Of a DNA stretch of 64,000 bases, positions 1-8,622 are shown one piece after another (within the stretch, counting starts at the first letter, position 1; each line of letters opens with the position of its first letter). The position numbers were made by a program, and so were the translations under genes. This DNA comes from SIG622 sp045604705 (GTDB lineage Bacteria > Bacillota > Clostridia > Oscillospirales > CAG-382), in contig JAZUOO010000012.1 in the NCBI GenBank assembly GCA_045604705.1, positions 1 to 64,000 of the forward strand, written 5' to 3'. The notes under the pieces are model-generated. The model searched no databases. It had not been told where the DNA came from and saw nothing but the letters and a program-made list of their open reading frames with translations.

Positions 1-58
1 ATGCTAATTTTTCTTCTTTAGTATGGTGTGTATTTGTTCCACCTTTTGGTCTTCCCAT
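1..58 (-). CDS. IS3-family-like transposase OrfA, N-terminal fragment at window edge
   Basis: Only the first 19 codons lie in the window, read leftward from an ATG at 58-56. The start, MGRPKGGTN followed by a Lys/Glu-rich stretch (KEEKLA), is typical of the helix-turn-helix OrfA protein of IS3-family elements, which helps the OrfB integrase recognise the element ends. An AAAGGGG-type ribosome binding site lies 9 bases upstream. The family call rests on a short N-terminus, so it is tentative; the rest of the gene lies outside the window. Confidence 0.5.
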   Translation of the reverse strand, partial: MGRPKGGTNTHHTKEEKLA

Positions 59-93
59 AAATCTCAACCCCTTTTCTTTAGTATAGCATAAAA

Positions 94-130
94 AATGATG
101 GTAGACACTTTTTTTGTGTCTACCATCATT
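94..130. repeat. Perfect 15-bp inverted repeat with 7-base T loop
   Basis: Bases 94-108 and 116-130 are perfect inverted complements around a run of seven T. It lies just outside the start of the IS3-like OrfA fragment. It could be the terminal region of that element or a bidirectional transcription terminator shielding the element from the tRNA side. The sequence alone cannot decide between these. Confidence 0.6.
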
Positions 131-229
131 ATATCACTTCAGCTTCGGTTGTTCCTTTTTTTAACAAATGATAATTTATTATTGTATTTCTAATAAATTG
201 AGAAAATTTGAGAAAAAGCGTAAAAAGAC

Positions 230-258
230 TTGACTAAATTAAAAAAGTATGATATAAT
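230..258 (+). promoter_or_regulatory. Promoter of tRNA-Leu
   Basis: A -35 box TTGACT (230-235) and a perfect -10 box TATAAT (253-258) are separated by exactly 17 bases. The tRNA begins 18 bases after the -10 box. This is a sigma-A-type promoter. Confidence 0.85.
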
Positions 259-276
259 ACTATGGTAATTTGAAAT

Positions 277-361
277 GCGGGTATGGGGGAATTGGCAGAC
301 GCGCTAGATTCAGGTTCTAGTGGGGCAACTCGTACAGGTTCAAGCCCTGCTACCCGCACCA
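277..361 (+). tRNA. tRNA-Leu, anticodon CAG
   Basis: A class II tRNA with acceptor stem GCGGGTA pairing TACCCGC, a long variable arm, and T-arm GGTTCAAGCCC. The anticodon stem CTAGA/TCTAG closes a 7-base loop TTCAGGT, giving anticodon CAG, which reads CUG codons. The 3' CCA is encoded (359-361). It stands alone with its own promoter and terminator. Confidence 0.95.
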
Positions 362-370
362 AATCAATAT

Positions 371-424
371 AATCCGAATCGGATTTTCCTTATGGAGTCT
401 GATTCGGATTGTTTGTTTATTTTG
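371..424 (+). terminator. Terminator after tRNA-Leu
   Basis: Arms AATCCGAATC and GATTCGGATT (371-380 and 401-410) form a 10-bp stem followed by a T-rich tract. It closes the single-tRNA transcription unit. Confidence 0.8.
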
Positions 425-507
425 TAGAAATGATAAACGTATTAGCTTTGAGTATAAAAAGAAAACTACTACTTTATGTGAATAACACTGACTAAGTTGA
501 GATATAT

Positions 508-954
508 TTAATTAGTTTCTAAAAGTCGTTCAATAAGTTTTGTGAAATTTCTCTCAAAGACAGCATCTTGCTCCTTGTTTCTTGGCTTTGGTCCTTTCAA
601 ATGGATGCCCCTCATTCTGAGCCTTTTAGCTTCGTTCCTTGTTTCCATGAGATAAACAATATTTTCATTAGTGTATTCAAGTCCATTTTGATTCATAATA
701 TATGCACCTTTACCCAAACACATACAAGCAAGACCATAGTCCTGCGTAATTGCTATATCGCCTTTTTGGATGAGATTTACAAGAACAAAATCAACGCTGT
801 CGTTACTTTTTGAAACTATGATTGTTTCTGTGACATTTTCAGTAATAACATGAGAAGTGTCGCATATAATAATACATTTTATGCAAAATTTTTTTGCAAT
901 TTTAACTGCAAGTTTCGTGACAGGACAAGCATCGGCGTCAATGTATATTGTCAC
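508..954 (-). CDS. YaiI/YqxD (UPF0178, DUF188) family protein
   Basis: This 148-residue protein matches the UPF0178 family in length and in its opening MTIYIDADACPV, an aspartate-rich strand typical of PIN/NYN-like nuclease folds. A second acidic block, GDIAITQDYGLA, lies near residue 66, and the Arg/Lys-rich tail (MRGIHLKGPKPRNKEQD) is also family-typical. The biochemical role is not established; a nuclease-like fold is suggested by the conserved aspartates. The start is GTG at 954, with AAGGAGG 8 bases upstream. It is transcribed away from murB and stands alone. Confidence 0.85.
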   Translation of the reverse strand: MTIYIDADACPVTKLAVKIAKKFCIKCIIICDTSHVITENVTETIIVSKSNDSVDFVLVNLIQKGDIAITQDYGLACMCLGKGAYIMNQNGLEYTNENIVYLMETRNEAKRLRMRGIHLKGPKPRNKEQDAVFERNFTKLIERLLETN

Positions 955-1037
955 ATCGTTATCCTCCTTAATATTTTTATATCACATTATAACATGAAAA
1001 CAATTGTTTTGCAATATGTGAAAAAATGTAATCTGTA

Positions 1038-1066
1038 TTGATTTCCGCGGGGATGTGTGATATAAT
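1038..1066 (+). promoter_or_regulatory. Promoter of murB
   Basis: TTGATT (1038-1043), a 17-base spacer and TATAAT (1061-1066) precede murB by about 37 bases. This is a standard sigma-A-type arrangement and probably drives murB-whiA. Confidence 0.75.
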
Positions 1067-1102
1067 ATTTTAGCAGATAAATTTAATGATAGGAGTATTT
1101 AT

Positions 1103-2047
1103 ATGAATTTATCTTATTTCGAAGAGAATAATCTTATCAAGTATGATTTTCCCCTCAGCAGTGTTTGTACTATGAAAACCGGTGGTAATGCAAAATATGC
1201 TTTCTTCCCGGATAACAAAGAACAACTATCATTGATTATTGCATTTCTGAAAGAGTCCGATATAAAGTTTATAGTTATTGGAAACGGAAGTAATACAGTT
1301 TTTAAAGATGAGGGGTATGATGGCGCTGTTGTTCTTACTGTCAAAATGAAGTCTTTGTTTGATGTTAAGAATGATAAGTACTGTGATTTTTCCAATAAAT
1401 ATAGCGAGATTGATCGTTACGTATATGTCTCTGCAGGATATTCGCTTACTTCCTTGTCGGCAAAGCTCCTCAGGTTGGGTTACAGTGGACTTGAATTTGC
1501 CTACGGAATCCCGGCGAGTGTCGGAGGAGCTGTATTTATGAATGCGGGAGCATATGGCGGTGAAATGAAGCAAGTTATTTTTTATGTAGAGTATATAAAT
1601 TCCGATGGTGAAATTTCTCGTCTTATAAATGATCCGGACATGAATTATTTTGGGTATAGGCACAGTTATTTTTCTGATCACCCTGATTGTATAATCACCG
1701 GAGTTGTGTTGAAACTTACAAAAGCTGATGGGTTTGACCCGATGGAAACAGCCGAAAAAAACATGAAATCACGAAAAGAAAAACAGCCTCTTGAATATCC
1801 CAGCTGCGGCAGTGCATTTAAACGTCCCGAGGGGTATTTTGCCGGTGCATTAATAGAACAGGCGGGGCTTAAAGGGTTCAACATTGGCGGAGCATATATT
1901 TCAGAAAAACACGCTGGATTCATTGTTAATAAGGGCGGAGCTACAACAGCAGATGTTATGAATCTTATTGAATATGTTAGAAATAAGGTTTATGAAATAA
2001 GTAATGTTATGCTTGAACCGGAAATAAGAGTGGTTGAGGATTTGTAA
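1103..2047 (+). CDS. murB: UDP-N-acetylenolpyruvoylglucosamine reductase MurB
   Basis: This enzyme carries out the second committed step of peptidoglycan precursor synthesis, the NADPH-dependent reduction of UDP-GlcNAc-enolpyruvate to UDP-MurNAc using bound FAD. The FAD-binding signature VIGNGSNTVF lies near residue 58, the core GIPASVGGAVFMNAGAYGG near 135, the substrate and proton-donor motif SCGSAFKRP near 234, and the catalytic Glu in LEPEIRVV at the C-terminus. The length of 314 residues fits the family. The stop overlaps the whiA start by one base (TAATG), so the two genes are translationally coupled. In many Firmicutes murB lies close to rapZ-yvcK-whiA; here rapZ and yvcK are absent. 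Confidence 0.97.
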   Translation: MNLSYFEENNLIKYDFPLSSVCTMKTGGNAKYAFFPDNKEQLSLIIAFLKESDIKFIVIGNGSNTVFKDEGYDGAVVLTVKMKSLFDVKNDKYCDFSNKYSEIDRYVYVSAGYSLTSLSAKLLRLGYSGLEFAYGIPASVGGAVFMNAGAYGGEMKQVIFYVEYINSDGEISRLINDPDMNYFGYRHSYFSDHPDCIITGVVLKLTKADGFDPMETAEKNMKSRKEKQPLEYPSCGSAFKRPEGYFAGALIEQAGLKGFNIGGAYISEKHAGFIVNKGGATTADVMNLIEYVRNKVYEISNVMLEPEIRVVEDL

Positions 2048-2949
2048 TGACATTCACAAGAAAAATTAAAAGTGAGATTCTCAAAGCCAAAGGTGAAAAA
2101 AGGTGTTGTCGAAAATCCATGCTTTACGGAATGCTTCTTTTTTCTTCGTGGTTTGAAAAGGGGAAAATACAGTTTACTTCGGAAAATTCCGAAACTACAG
2201 AAAAAGTAAGTAAACTTATTTCTGAGTTTTATCCTGATTGTAAGACTGAAGTGTTTACAACACGCACAGGTGAAAGAAATGAATTTAGAATTAAGATTTC
2301 CGATGAAAAAAGTACCAATTTGCTGTTTAAGGATTTGAGCTATACAGACGGAACTACGTATAGTATATTGTATGAAAATTTCATGTGTGATTCATGCAGG
2401 GCTTCTTTTTTAAAGGGTGTATTCTTATCATGTGCAAGTGCAATTTCACCCGTAAGCGGGTATCATCTTGAATTTGTTGTGTCAAGGTTCAATTTGTCTC
2501 GGGAGCTTTTAAGATTTCTGAGGATTTGTGGGTATTACGCAAAATATACAAAGCGGAGTTCTCACTATGTATTATACTTCAAAGATAGTGGTGCAATTGT
2601 AGACATTATTGCTTTTGTCGGCGCTGTCAATTGCTCCTTTGAAATGACAAATCTTATGATCGAAAAGGATATACGTAACAACTGCAACAGAGTTGTCAAT
2701 TGCGAAGCTGCAAATATACAAAGGACAGTTTCGAGTGCACGTAAACATCTCGATGCCATAGACGGTCTTAAAAATTGCGGAAAGTTCAATTTTCTTACGC
2801 CAGAACTTCGAGAAACAGCTGACATACGACTTCAAAATGAAGATCTTTCACTTGGTGAGCTTGCAGCACTTCATAATCCGCCGGTAACCAAATCGTGTGT
2901 AAACCATAGGTTGAAGAAAATATGTGATATATGGGAAGATGAAAAGTAG
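2047..2949 (+). CDS. whiA: DNA-binding protein WhiA
   Basis: WhiA is a conserved Gram-positive protein made of a degenerate LAGLIDADG-endonuclease fold joined to a C-terminal helix-turn-helix. In Bacillus it influences cell division and chromosome segregation; in actinomycetes it controls sporulation genes. The N-terminus (MTFTRKIKSEILK), the middle block FLKGVFLSCASAISP and the C-terminal HTH (LSLGELAALHNPPVTKS) are recognisable, and 300 residues is normal. It starts one base inside the murB stop. The usual partners rapZ and yvcK are missing, so this is a reduced cluster. Confidence 0.95.
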   Translation: MTFTRKIKSEILKAKGEKRCCRKSMLYGMLLFSSWFEKGKIQFTSENSETTEKVSKLISEFYPDCKTEVFTTRTGERNEFRIKISDEKSTNLLFKDLSYTDGTTYSILYENFMCDSCRASFLKGVFLSCASAISPVSGYHLEFVVSRFNLSRELLRFLRICGYYAKYTKRSSHYVLYFKDSGAIVDIIAFVGAVNCSFEMTNLMIEKDIRNNCNRVVNCEAANIQRTVSSARKHLDAIDGLKNCGKFNFLTPELRETADIRLQNEDLSLGELAALHNPPVTKSCVNHRLKKICDIWEDEK

Positions 2950-3104
2950 TTTTTCGGAGAAGCAAGTTAAAAAAATTAGAATTTCGGTTCGTGACGTGTC
3001 ATTCTTCCCGCGTACATTTTGCATCGCAAAGAAGAACTCATAATGTTCTTTTGAAAAATCTTTGATTCCTCCATAACCGCACAAGCCCATATCGACAGGA
3101 AAGG
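2950..3104. other. Gap between whiA and dnaE
   Basis: This 160-base stretch separates whiA from dnaE. In related genomes a small gene (ptsH/crh) may lie here, but I see no convincing coding sequence, no clear terminator and no consensus promoter. Confidence 0.4.
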
Positions 3105-3116
3105 ATGGTCATAATT

Positions 3117-6100
3117 ATGCCGGAATTTGTTCAGCTTCATTTACATACCGAATATAGTCTACTTGATGGTGCTTGCAGAATAAAAGATATTCCCGCAAGA
3201 CTTTCAGAGCTTGGACAGAATGCCTGTGCTATTACTGATCATGGTGTAATGTACGGATGTGTTCAGTTTTATAAAGAACTTCGCAGTAATGGAATTAAGC
3301 CAATAATTGGGTGTGAGATTTATGTTGCCCCCAAAAGCAGGTTCGATAAAAGTCGACTTGATGGAAACGCTTATTATCATCTTGTCCTCTTGTGTAAAGA
3401 TCAAACCGGATATAAGAATCTTATAAAAATAGTATCAAAGGCTTTTACTGAAGGTTTCTATGCAAAGCCTCGGGCAGATGTTGAGCTTTTGACCCAATAC
3501 AGTGAAGGACTAATTGCTTTATCCGGATGTCTTGGCGGTTATATTCCACAAAGAATAATCAATGATGATTATGAAGGAGCGAAAGAACACGCTCTTTTTC
3601 TCGAAAGTATTTACGGGAAAGATAATTTCTATCTTGAGATTCAGGATCACGGAATAAAAGATGAGAAGATAGTTGCACTTTCTCTGAAGCGTTTATCTAA
3701 AGAAACGGGAATACCTCTTGTTGTAACTAACGATGCACACTATATTACCAAAGATGACTCAAAGACGCACAGTGTTCTTACTTCAATTCAAACAAATAAT
3801 TCTCTCGAATTTGAAACGGAAGAATTTTATATAAAGTCTTATGAGGAAATGTTCCGTCTTTTTGAGGATATTCCCGAAGCACTTGAAAACACCGTTAAGA
3901 TTGCAGATAGATGTAATTTCGACTTTGATTTCGGTAAAGTTTTCTTGCCGGCATTTATTCCGGATGATGGTTCATCGGTACATGACTTTTTTATTAAGGG
4001 ATGTCGCGACGGACTTAACAATAGGATAAGGTCTCGTCAAAAACTCGGTGAGTCCGTAAATATTGAAGAATATATCGAAAGACTTAACAATGAGACCGAT
4101 ATAATAGTGAAGATGGGATTTGTTGAGTATTTCCTTATTGTTGCTGATTACGTATCATTTGCCAAATCAAAAGATATTCCCGTAGGTCCTGGCAGGGGCT
4201 CCGGAGCCGGAAGTCTTGCCGCTTATTGCCTTGGAATTACGGATGTTGACCCAATAAAGTATAACCTTCTATTTGAACGTTTCCTTAATCCTGAACGTGT
4301 AAGTATGCCTGACTTTGACGTGGATTTCTGTTACGAAAGACGCAACGAAGTTATAGATTATGTATCCGAGCGATATGGACGAGAGAGAGTAACACAGATT
4401 ATAACTTTTGGTACGATGGCTGCAAGGGCTGCTATACGAGATGCCGCAAGAGCTCTTGATATACCTTACGCTGATGCAGATACTGTTGCCAAGCTTATTC
4501 CGAAAGAACTTAATGTAACAATTGAAAAAGCACTTTCCGATGTTTCAGAGCTCTTGCAATTGTACAATGAAAATCCAACAGTTAAAAGACTTATAGACAT
4601 TGCAAAGAAAATTGAAGGAATGCCGAGAAATACTTCTACTCATGCCGCAGCCGTAGTAATATCCGACAAATCTGTTGATGAATACGTTCCGCTGTCACTT
4701 AACGGCGGTGTGGTGGTTACACAGTATAACATGAATGAAATAGCCGAGCTTGGGCTTCTGAAAATGGATTTTCTCGGACTTCGAAATCTTACGATTATTC
4801 ATAATACTCAAGAGCGCATAAGACAAACAGTACCGGATTTTGATATAGAAAGTATTTCACTTGAGGACGAAGCAACATTCAAAATGCTTTCTTCGGGAGA
4901 AACCGAGGGGATATTCCAGCTTGAATCTGCAGGTATGAAAAGCCTTATTATGCGTCTTGAACCAAAAAGCATCGAAGATATTACCGCCGCTATTTCACTC
5001 TATCGACCGGGACCTATGGATTCTATTCCGAAATTTATCGAGAACAGAAGAAATCCCTCAAAAATCAAATATCTTGATGAGAGATTAAAAGATATACTTG
5101 ATGTCACAAACGGTTGCGTTGTCTATCAGGAACAGGTAATGCAGATTTTTCGTGTTCTTGCAGGCTATTCATATGGCAGAGCGGATGTTGTCAGACGTTA
5201 CATGAGTAAGAAGAAAGTTGCCGAAATGGAACAGGAAAAGCAGTATTTCCTTTACGGTAAAAAGAGGGATGACGGCAGTGTTGAATGCGAGGGAGCTATC
5301 GAACGTGGTGTTAAAGAAGAAGATGCATTAAAGATATATGATGAAATGTCCGAGTTTGCAAAATACGCTTTCAATAAGTCACATGCCTGCGCATATTCCG
5401 TTGTTGCTTACAGGACAGCATATCTTAAGTGTCATTACCCGAAAGAATATATGTCTTCACTTATTACTGCGGTGCTTGATAATGAGACCAAAGTAGCAGC
5501 TTATATTTCGGAAATGAGTAAGCAGGGGATCACGGTTTTGGCACCTTGTGTAAACAAAAGTGGAATTGATTTTGTTGTCGAGGGTGACAATATTCGTTTT
5601 GGATTGCTTGCGATTAAAAATATTGGTAGAAATGTTTTAACCAGAATAATCGAAGAAAGAAATCTTAATGGAGAATATAACAGCTTTGAGGACTTTCTTT
5701 CAAGAACAATGGATTTTGACGTTTATGAAAAAGTGGTCGAGAATCTTATCAAGAGCGGTGCCTTTGACTGCTTTGGAAAAAAACGTAGTCAGCTTTTGAG
5801 TGTTTATTCTTCTGCGTTAAAAAATCTGGCGAAAGTCAAAAATTCTGATGTAAAAGGTCAGATAGACATATTTTCACAACTTTCAACAGATGAAGTTCCG
5901 AAACGCTTGATAATTGATTACCCGGATGTTGAAGAGCTTTCTTTTATGGAAAAGTTAATAATGGAGAAAGATGTGGCAGGCATATACTTTTCCGGACATC
6001 CGCTTCTCGAATACACAGAATATACTGAAAGACTTGGCGCTGTGTCGATAGAGGAAATCAATAATTCATTCGGCGATGATGGCAGCGGAGCATTCAGCGA

Positions 6101-6770
6101 AGGGCAAAAGATTGTTATCACGGGTATGCTTAAAAATTGCAAAGTAAAACAAACAAAGAATAATGCAAAAATGCTTTTCTGCGATTGTGATGATATTTCC
6201 GGTACAATAGAACTTATTATATTTCCAAAGATATTTGAAATGTATTCATCGGAATTATACAACGGCAAAATTGCTGCTTTTGCAGGCAAAATAAGCATTA
6301 AAGAGTCACGTGAACAAGCAGAAGATAAGCAAAAAGACGAAGCGAAGTTGATAGTGGAAAACGTGTATCCTGTATATAAAAACGGGACGCTCAAAGTTAG
6401 GAATACCAAAGCTGATGTTCAAGTTGATTCGTTTTCTGAAAACAGAATGGAATCTTCAAACAATACAGACATTATCAAAAACAAATTATATTCATCTCAG
6501 GTCGATTCCTTTAATGGTCAGCCTCACGCGAACGGCTTTATTTATTCACTATTTCTAAAAGTGAAAAATGAATATTGTGATGAATTCAAAAAGTGTATTA
6601 ATCTTTGTGAAATTTTCGAGTACGGAAACAGTCCCGTTTTTATTTTACTTGAAAATACAGGAAAGATTGTAAAGCTCAATTTGAATGTGAATCTTAATGA
6701 AACTTTTGTTTTTATGTTAAAAAGATGTCTCGGTGAAAAGAATGTTGTAATAAAAGAGGGTAAACGATAG
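3117..6770 (+). CDS. dnaE: DNA polymerase III alpha subunit DnaE
   Basis: A replicative C-family DNA polymerase subunit of about 1217 residues. The N-terminal PHP domain shows LHLHTEYSLLDG and ITDHGVMYG metal-binding motifs. The polymerase core has GPGRGSGAGSL and the catalytic aspartates in PDFDVDF near residue 400. Helix-hairpin-helix and OB-fold regions follow after about residue 800. I prefer the ATG at 3117 over the ATG at 3105, because the ribosome binding site AGGAAAGGAT overlaps the earlier codon. The gene ends one base into the next start (GTG at 6770). In Clostridia a separate PolC usually does most leading-strand synthesis; PolC is not in this window. Confidence 0.96.
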   Translation: MPEFVQLHLHTEYSLLDGACRIKDIPARLSELGQNACAITDHGVMYGCVQFYKELRSNGIKPIIGCEIYVAPKSRFDKSRLDGNAYYHLVLLCKDQTGYKNLIKIVSKAFTEGFYAKPRADVELLTQYSEGLIALSGCLGGYIPQRIINDDYEGAKEHALFLESIYGKDNFYLEIQDHGIKDEKIVALSLKRLSKETGIPLVVTNDAHYITKDDSKTHSVLTSIQTNNSLEFETEEFYIKSYEEMFRLFEDIPEALENTVKIADRCNFDFDFGKVFLPAFIPDDGSSVHDFFIKGCRDGLNNRIRSRQKLGESVNIEEYIERLNNETDIIVKMGFVEYFLIVADYVSFAKSKDIPVGPGRGSGAGSLAAYCLGITDVDPIKYNLLFERFLNPERVSMPDFDVDFCYERRNEVIDYVSERYGRERVTQIITFGTMAARAAIRDAARALDIPYADADTVAKLIPKELNVTIEKALSDVSELLQLYNENPTVKRLIDIAKKIEGMPRNTSTHAAAVVISDKSVDEYVPLSLNGGVVVTQYNMNEIAELGLLKMDFLGLRNLTIIHNTQERIRQTVPDFDIESISLEDEATFKMLSSGETEGIFQLESAGMKSLIMRLEPKSIEDITAAISLYRPGPMDSIPKFIENRRNPSKIKYLDERLKDILDVTNGCVVYQEQVMQIFRVLAGYSYGRADVVRRYMSKKKVAEMEQEKQYFLYGKKRDDGSVECEGAIERGVKEEDALKIYDEMSEFAKYAFNKSHACAYSVVAYRTAYLKCHYPKEYMSSLITAVLDNETKVAAYISEMSKQGITVLAPCVNKSGIDFVVEGDNIRFGLLAIKNIGRNVLTRIIEERNLNGEYNSFEDFLSRTMDFDVYEKVVENLIKSGAFDCFGKKRSQLLSVYSSALKNLAKVKNSDVKGQIDIFSQLSTDEVPKRLIIDYPDVEELSFMEKLIMEKDVAGIYFSGHPLLEYTEYTERLGAVSIEEINNSFGDDGSGAFSEGQKIVITGMLKNCKVKQTKNNAKMLFCDCDDISGTIELIIFPKIFEMYSSELYNGKIAAFAGKISIKESREQAEDKQKDEAKLIVENVYPVYKNGTLKVRNTKADVQVDSFSENRMESSNNTDIIKNKLYSSQVDSFNGQPHANGFIYSLFLKVKNEYCDEFKKCINLCEIFEYGNSPVFILLENTGKIVKLNLNVNLNETFVFMLKRCLGEKNVVIKEGKR

Positions 6771-7402
6771 TGAGAGGGATTAAGTTAAAATACATTTTAG
6801 TTTTTTGCATTGTAATACAGGCTTTATTTGTCGGCTGTTCACGGAATATTGAAATTGATACGGGCATTGATCCCAAAGCCGAATATGAAAAGATTACGTT
6901 ATCATCGAGGACAGATATGTCTGTGCTGTTTGATGATAATGATAACGTTCCAGATTACGAAAATGAGATTGAAAGTGTATCGAATAATGAAAAAACAGAT
7001 ATTGAATTGGATGGTCTTCGCGTAAACGAAACTGAGAAATCAGAAAATAAAACCGAAGAGACTGAAACGGTTTTCACGGAAGAAACCTATAAAGACACAG
7101 CGGGTATTACGGATGAAATTGCAGATAATGAAGCAAAAGAAATTATATCGAATGATAACAAAACAAGAAGTGATACTGTGTCTACCGAGTCCGATTCTGT
7201 TAAATCAGAAAAGAAGCAGAATGGTGCTTCAGATTCTACTGATGTTTCAACAACATATATTTTGAACAAAAACACGAAGAAATTTCATTTTGCTTCCTGC
7301 AGTTCCGCCAAACAAATAAAAGACAAGAATAAAGGAAGCGACAGCGACAGGGATGCGATTATTGCACAAGGCTACCAGCCTTGTAAGAGATGCAATCCTT
7401 GA
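6770..7402 (+). CDS. Lipoprotein with acidic linker and C-terminal CxxC Ada-like zinc domain
   Basis: This 210-residue protein starts with GTG, overlapping the dnaE stop. A hydrophobic signal ends in a lipobox (ALFVGC, Cys at about 23), so it is probably a lipid-anchored surface protein. A long low-complexity Glu/Asp/Ser/Thr linker (residues 30-155) leads to a C-terminal module with Y-I-L-N-x-N-T-K-K-F-H, one Cys (FASCSS) and a final CKRC. That module resembles the small Ada-like metal-binding domain found at the C-terminus of many secreted Gram-positive nucleases and ComEC-like proteins. No catalytic domain is present. The role is unknown; binding DNA or a metal at the surface is a guess. 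Confidence 0.75.
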   Translation: MRGIKLKYILVFCIVIQALFVGCSRNIEIDTGIDPKAEYEKITLSSRTDMSVLFDDNDNVPDYENEIESVSNNEKTDIELDGLRVNETEKSENKTEETETVFTEETYKDTAGITDEIADNEAKEIISNDNKTRSDTVSTESDSVKSEKKQNGASDSTDVSTTYILNKNTKKFHFASCSSAKQIKDKNKGSDSDRDAIIAQGYQPCKRCNP

Positions 7403-7448
7403 GTTCAAATACGAATTAAATAGGAATTTGATAAAGGAGGTTATCCAT

Positions 7449-7847
7449 ATGAAAAAGAAAATCCTTTATTTGATATTCCCGGTTGTTGCATTGATTTTGG
7501 AAATCTCACCTTATGGTGCAGTATGTAATTTTGCTAATCCAAATGAAGAACCATGGAGAAAAACATTTTCCTACTTTGATTTGACACCATTTGGATATGC
7601 AAATTTTGCTCCGCTTCTTACAGCAATAATTACAGTTGCTGTCCTCGCTTTACTGTTGATTCACTTATTTGCAGATAAACAGCATGTTATAACAGCAACA
7701 AAGGTCTTGCTTTATGTTGGTATAGTATTGTTATTGTGTCCTTTGTTCTATGGCATTAGTTTTTTCTCTGTTGTTGGCTTATTGATTACAGTATCTTTAA
7801 TTGCCGAATTAGTTTTGCTGTTTATTATTAAATTGCCAAACAAATAA
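7449..7847 (+). CDS. Small membrane protein, four predicted helices
   Basis: The ATG at 7449 follows AAAGGAGG at a good distance, giving a 132-residue protein. It begins MKKKILYLIFPVVAL and has hydrophobic segments near residues 5-25, 52-75, 82-105 and 107-128. No catalytic motif is visible. The first loop is rich in aromatic residues and proline. A second small membrane gene follows 25 bases downstream with its own AAAGGAG site, so the two are probably co-transcribed. Function unknown. Confidence 0.7.
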   Translation: MKKKILYLIFPVVALILEISPYGAVCNFANPNEEPWRKTFSYFDLTPFGYANFAPLLTAIITVAVLALLLIHLFADKQHVITATKVLLYVGIVLLLCPLFYGISFFSVVGLLITVSLIAELVLLFIIKLPNK

Positions 7848-7872
7848 GAATTTGACAAAGGAGTGTGATTGT

Positions 7873-8043
7873 ATGAATACTATTAGATTACTTCAATTCG
7901 TAGTATTAGTATTAGGTGTGAAAGAATTGTGCAATGCAATCGCATACCACAAGCAACATAAAAAGAAATGGACAATTGCATCCTCGTGTATGGGGATTTT
8001 TGGTTGCGCCTGTGCAATCGTTTCAATGACGGGTACTTTGTAA
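7873..8043 (+). CDS. Small hydrophobic protein of 56 residues
   Basis: The ATG at 7873 follows AAAGGAGTG. The protein has two hydrophobic stretches (residues 4-20 and 36-54) separated by a short basic loop (YHKQHKKKW). It resembles small two-helix membrane peptides of unknown role. Its tight spacing to the preceding membrane gene suggests a shared transcript. An imperfect hairpin with arms GGAGCAAGG and CCTTGCTCC follows at 8083-8112, the likely terminator. Confidence 0.6.
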   Translation: MNTIRLLQFVVLVLGVKELCNAIAYHKQHKKKWTIASSCMGIFGCACAIVSMTGTL

Positions 8044-8082
8044 ATACCAATTTGCTTAACTAAATAGCATATGTATTCTAAT

Positions 8083-8112
8083 AGGAGCAAGGTAGTAATA
8101 TACCTTGCTCCT
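8083..8112. terminator. Hairpin between convergent genes
   Basis: Arms AGGAGCAAGGTA and TACCTTGCTCCT pair around a short AT loop. It lies between the rightward small membrane genes and the leftward rpiB and could end both transcripts, although the T tracts are weak. Confidence 0.6.
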
Positions 8113-8128
8113 CGACTCATTTTATTAT

Positions 8129-8575
8129 TCATTTGTTTCTGCTTTCAATATCTGACATAAGATCGACTCTTGTCTTGTGTCTGCCACCTTCGAATTCAGC
8201 CTCAAGGAAGCTGTCTACAATCATTTTGGCAAGTTCGGGCCCTACCACTCTTGCACCAATGCAGAGTACGTTCGCATCATTGTGAGTTCTTGTGAGTTTT
8301 GCACTGTAGGGTTCACTTACCGCAGCGGCTCTGATTCCGTTAACTTTGTTTGCAGACATTGACATTCCTATACCGGTTCCGCAGATAAGAATTCCTAAAG
8401 CATTGTACTCCAAAACCTTTTTGCAAAGATTCTCGGCGGCTACGGGATAGTCGATTTTTTCACCGGATTCGATCCCGAGGTTGATAGCCTCATAGCCTTC
8501 TTTGCCGGCAACGTATTCACAAATTTCGTTCTTAAGCTCGATTCCTGCATGGTCACAAGATAAATAAACTTTCAT
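8129..8575 (-). CDS. rpiB: Ribose 5-phosphate isomerase B
   Basis: Interconverts ribose 5-phosphate and ribulose 5-phosphate in the non-oxidative pentose phosphate pathway. The substrate-binding SCDHAG is at the start, the catalytic Cys65 lies in CGTGIGMSMSANK, and His97 in RTHNDANVL. Its 148 residues match the family. Some RpiB/LacAB paralogs act on allose or galactose phosphates; no sugar operon surrounds this copy, so the housekeeping role is likeliest. Confidence 0.95.
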   Translation of the reverse strand: MKVYLSCDHAGIELKNEICEYVAGKEGYEAINLGIESGEKIDYPVAAENLCKKVLEYNALGILICGTGIGMSMSANKVNGIRAAAVSEPYSAKLTRTHNDANVLCIGARVVGPELAKMIVDSFLEAEFEGGRHKTRVDLMSDIESRNK

Positions 8576-8622
8576 TTTGACACCTTCCTTATGTATTTGA
8601 TTTTAAAAGTTTTCTGTTTTAT

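Noticed and set aside
2848..3090. Minus-strand reading frame between whiA and dnaE
   Set aside because: It overlaps whiA, has no ribosome binding site and no protein-like features beyond the start.
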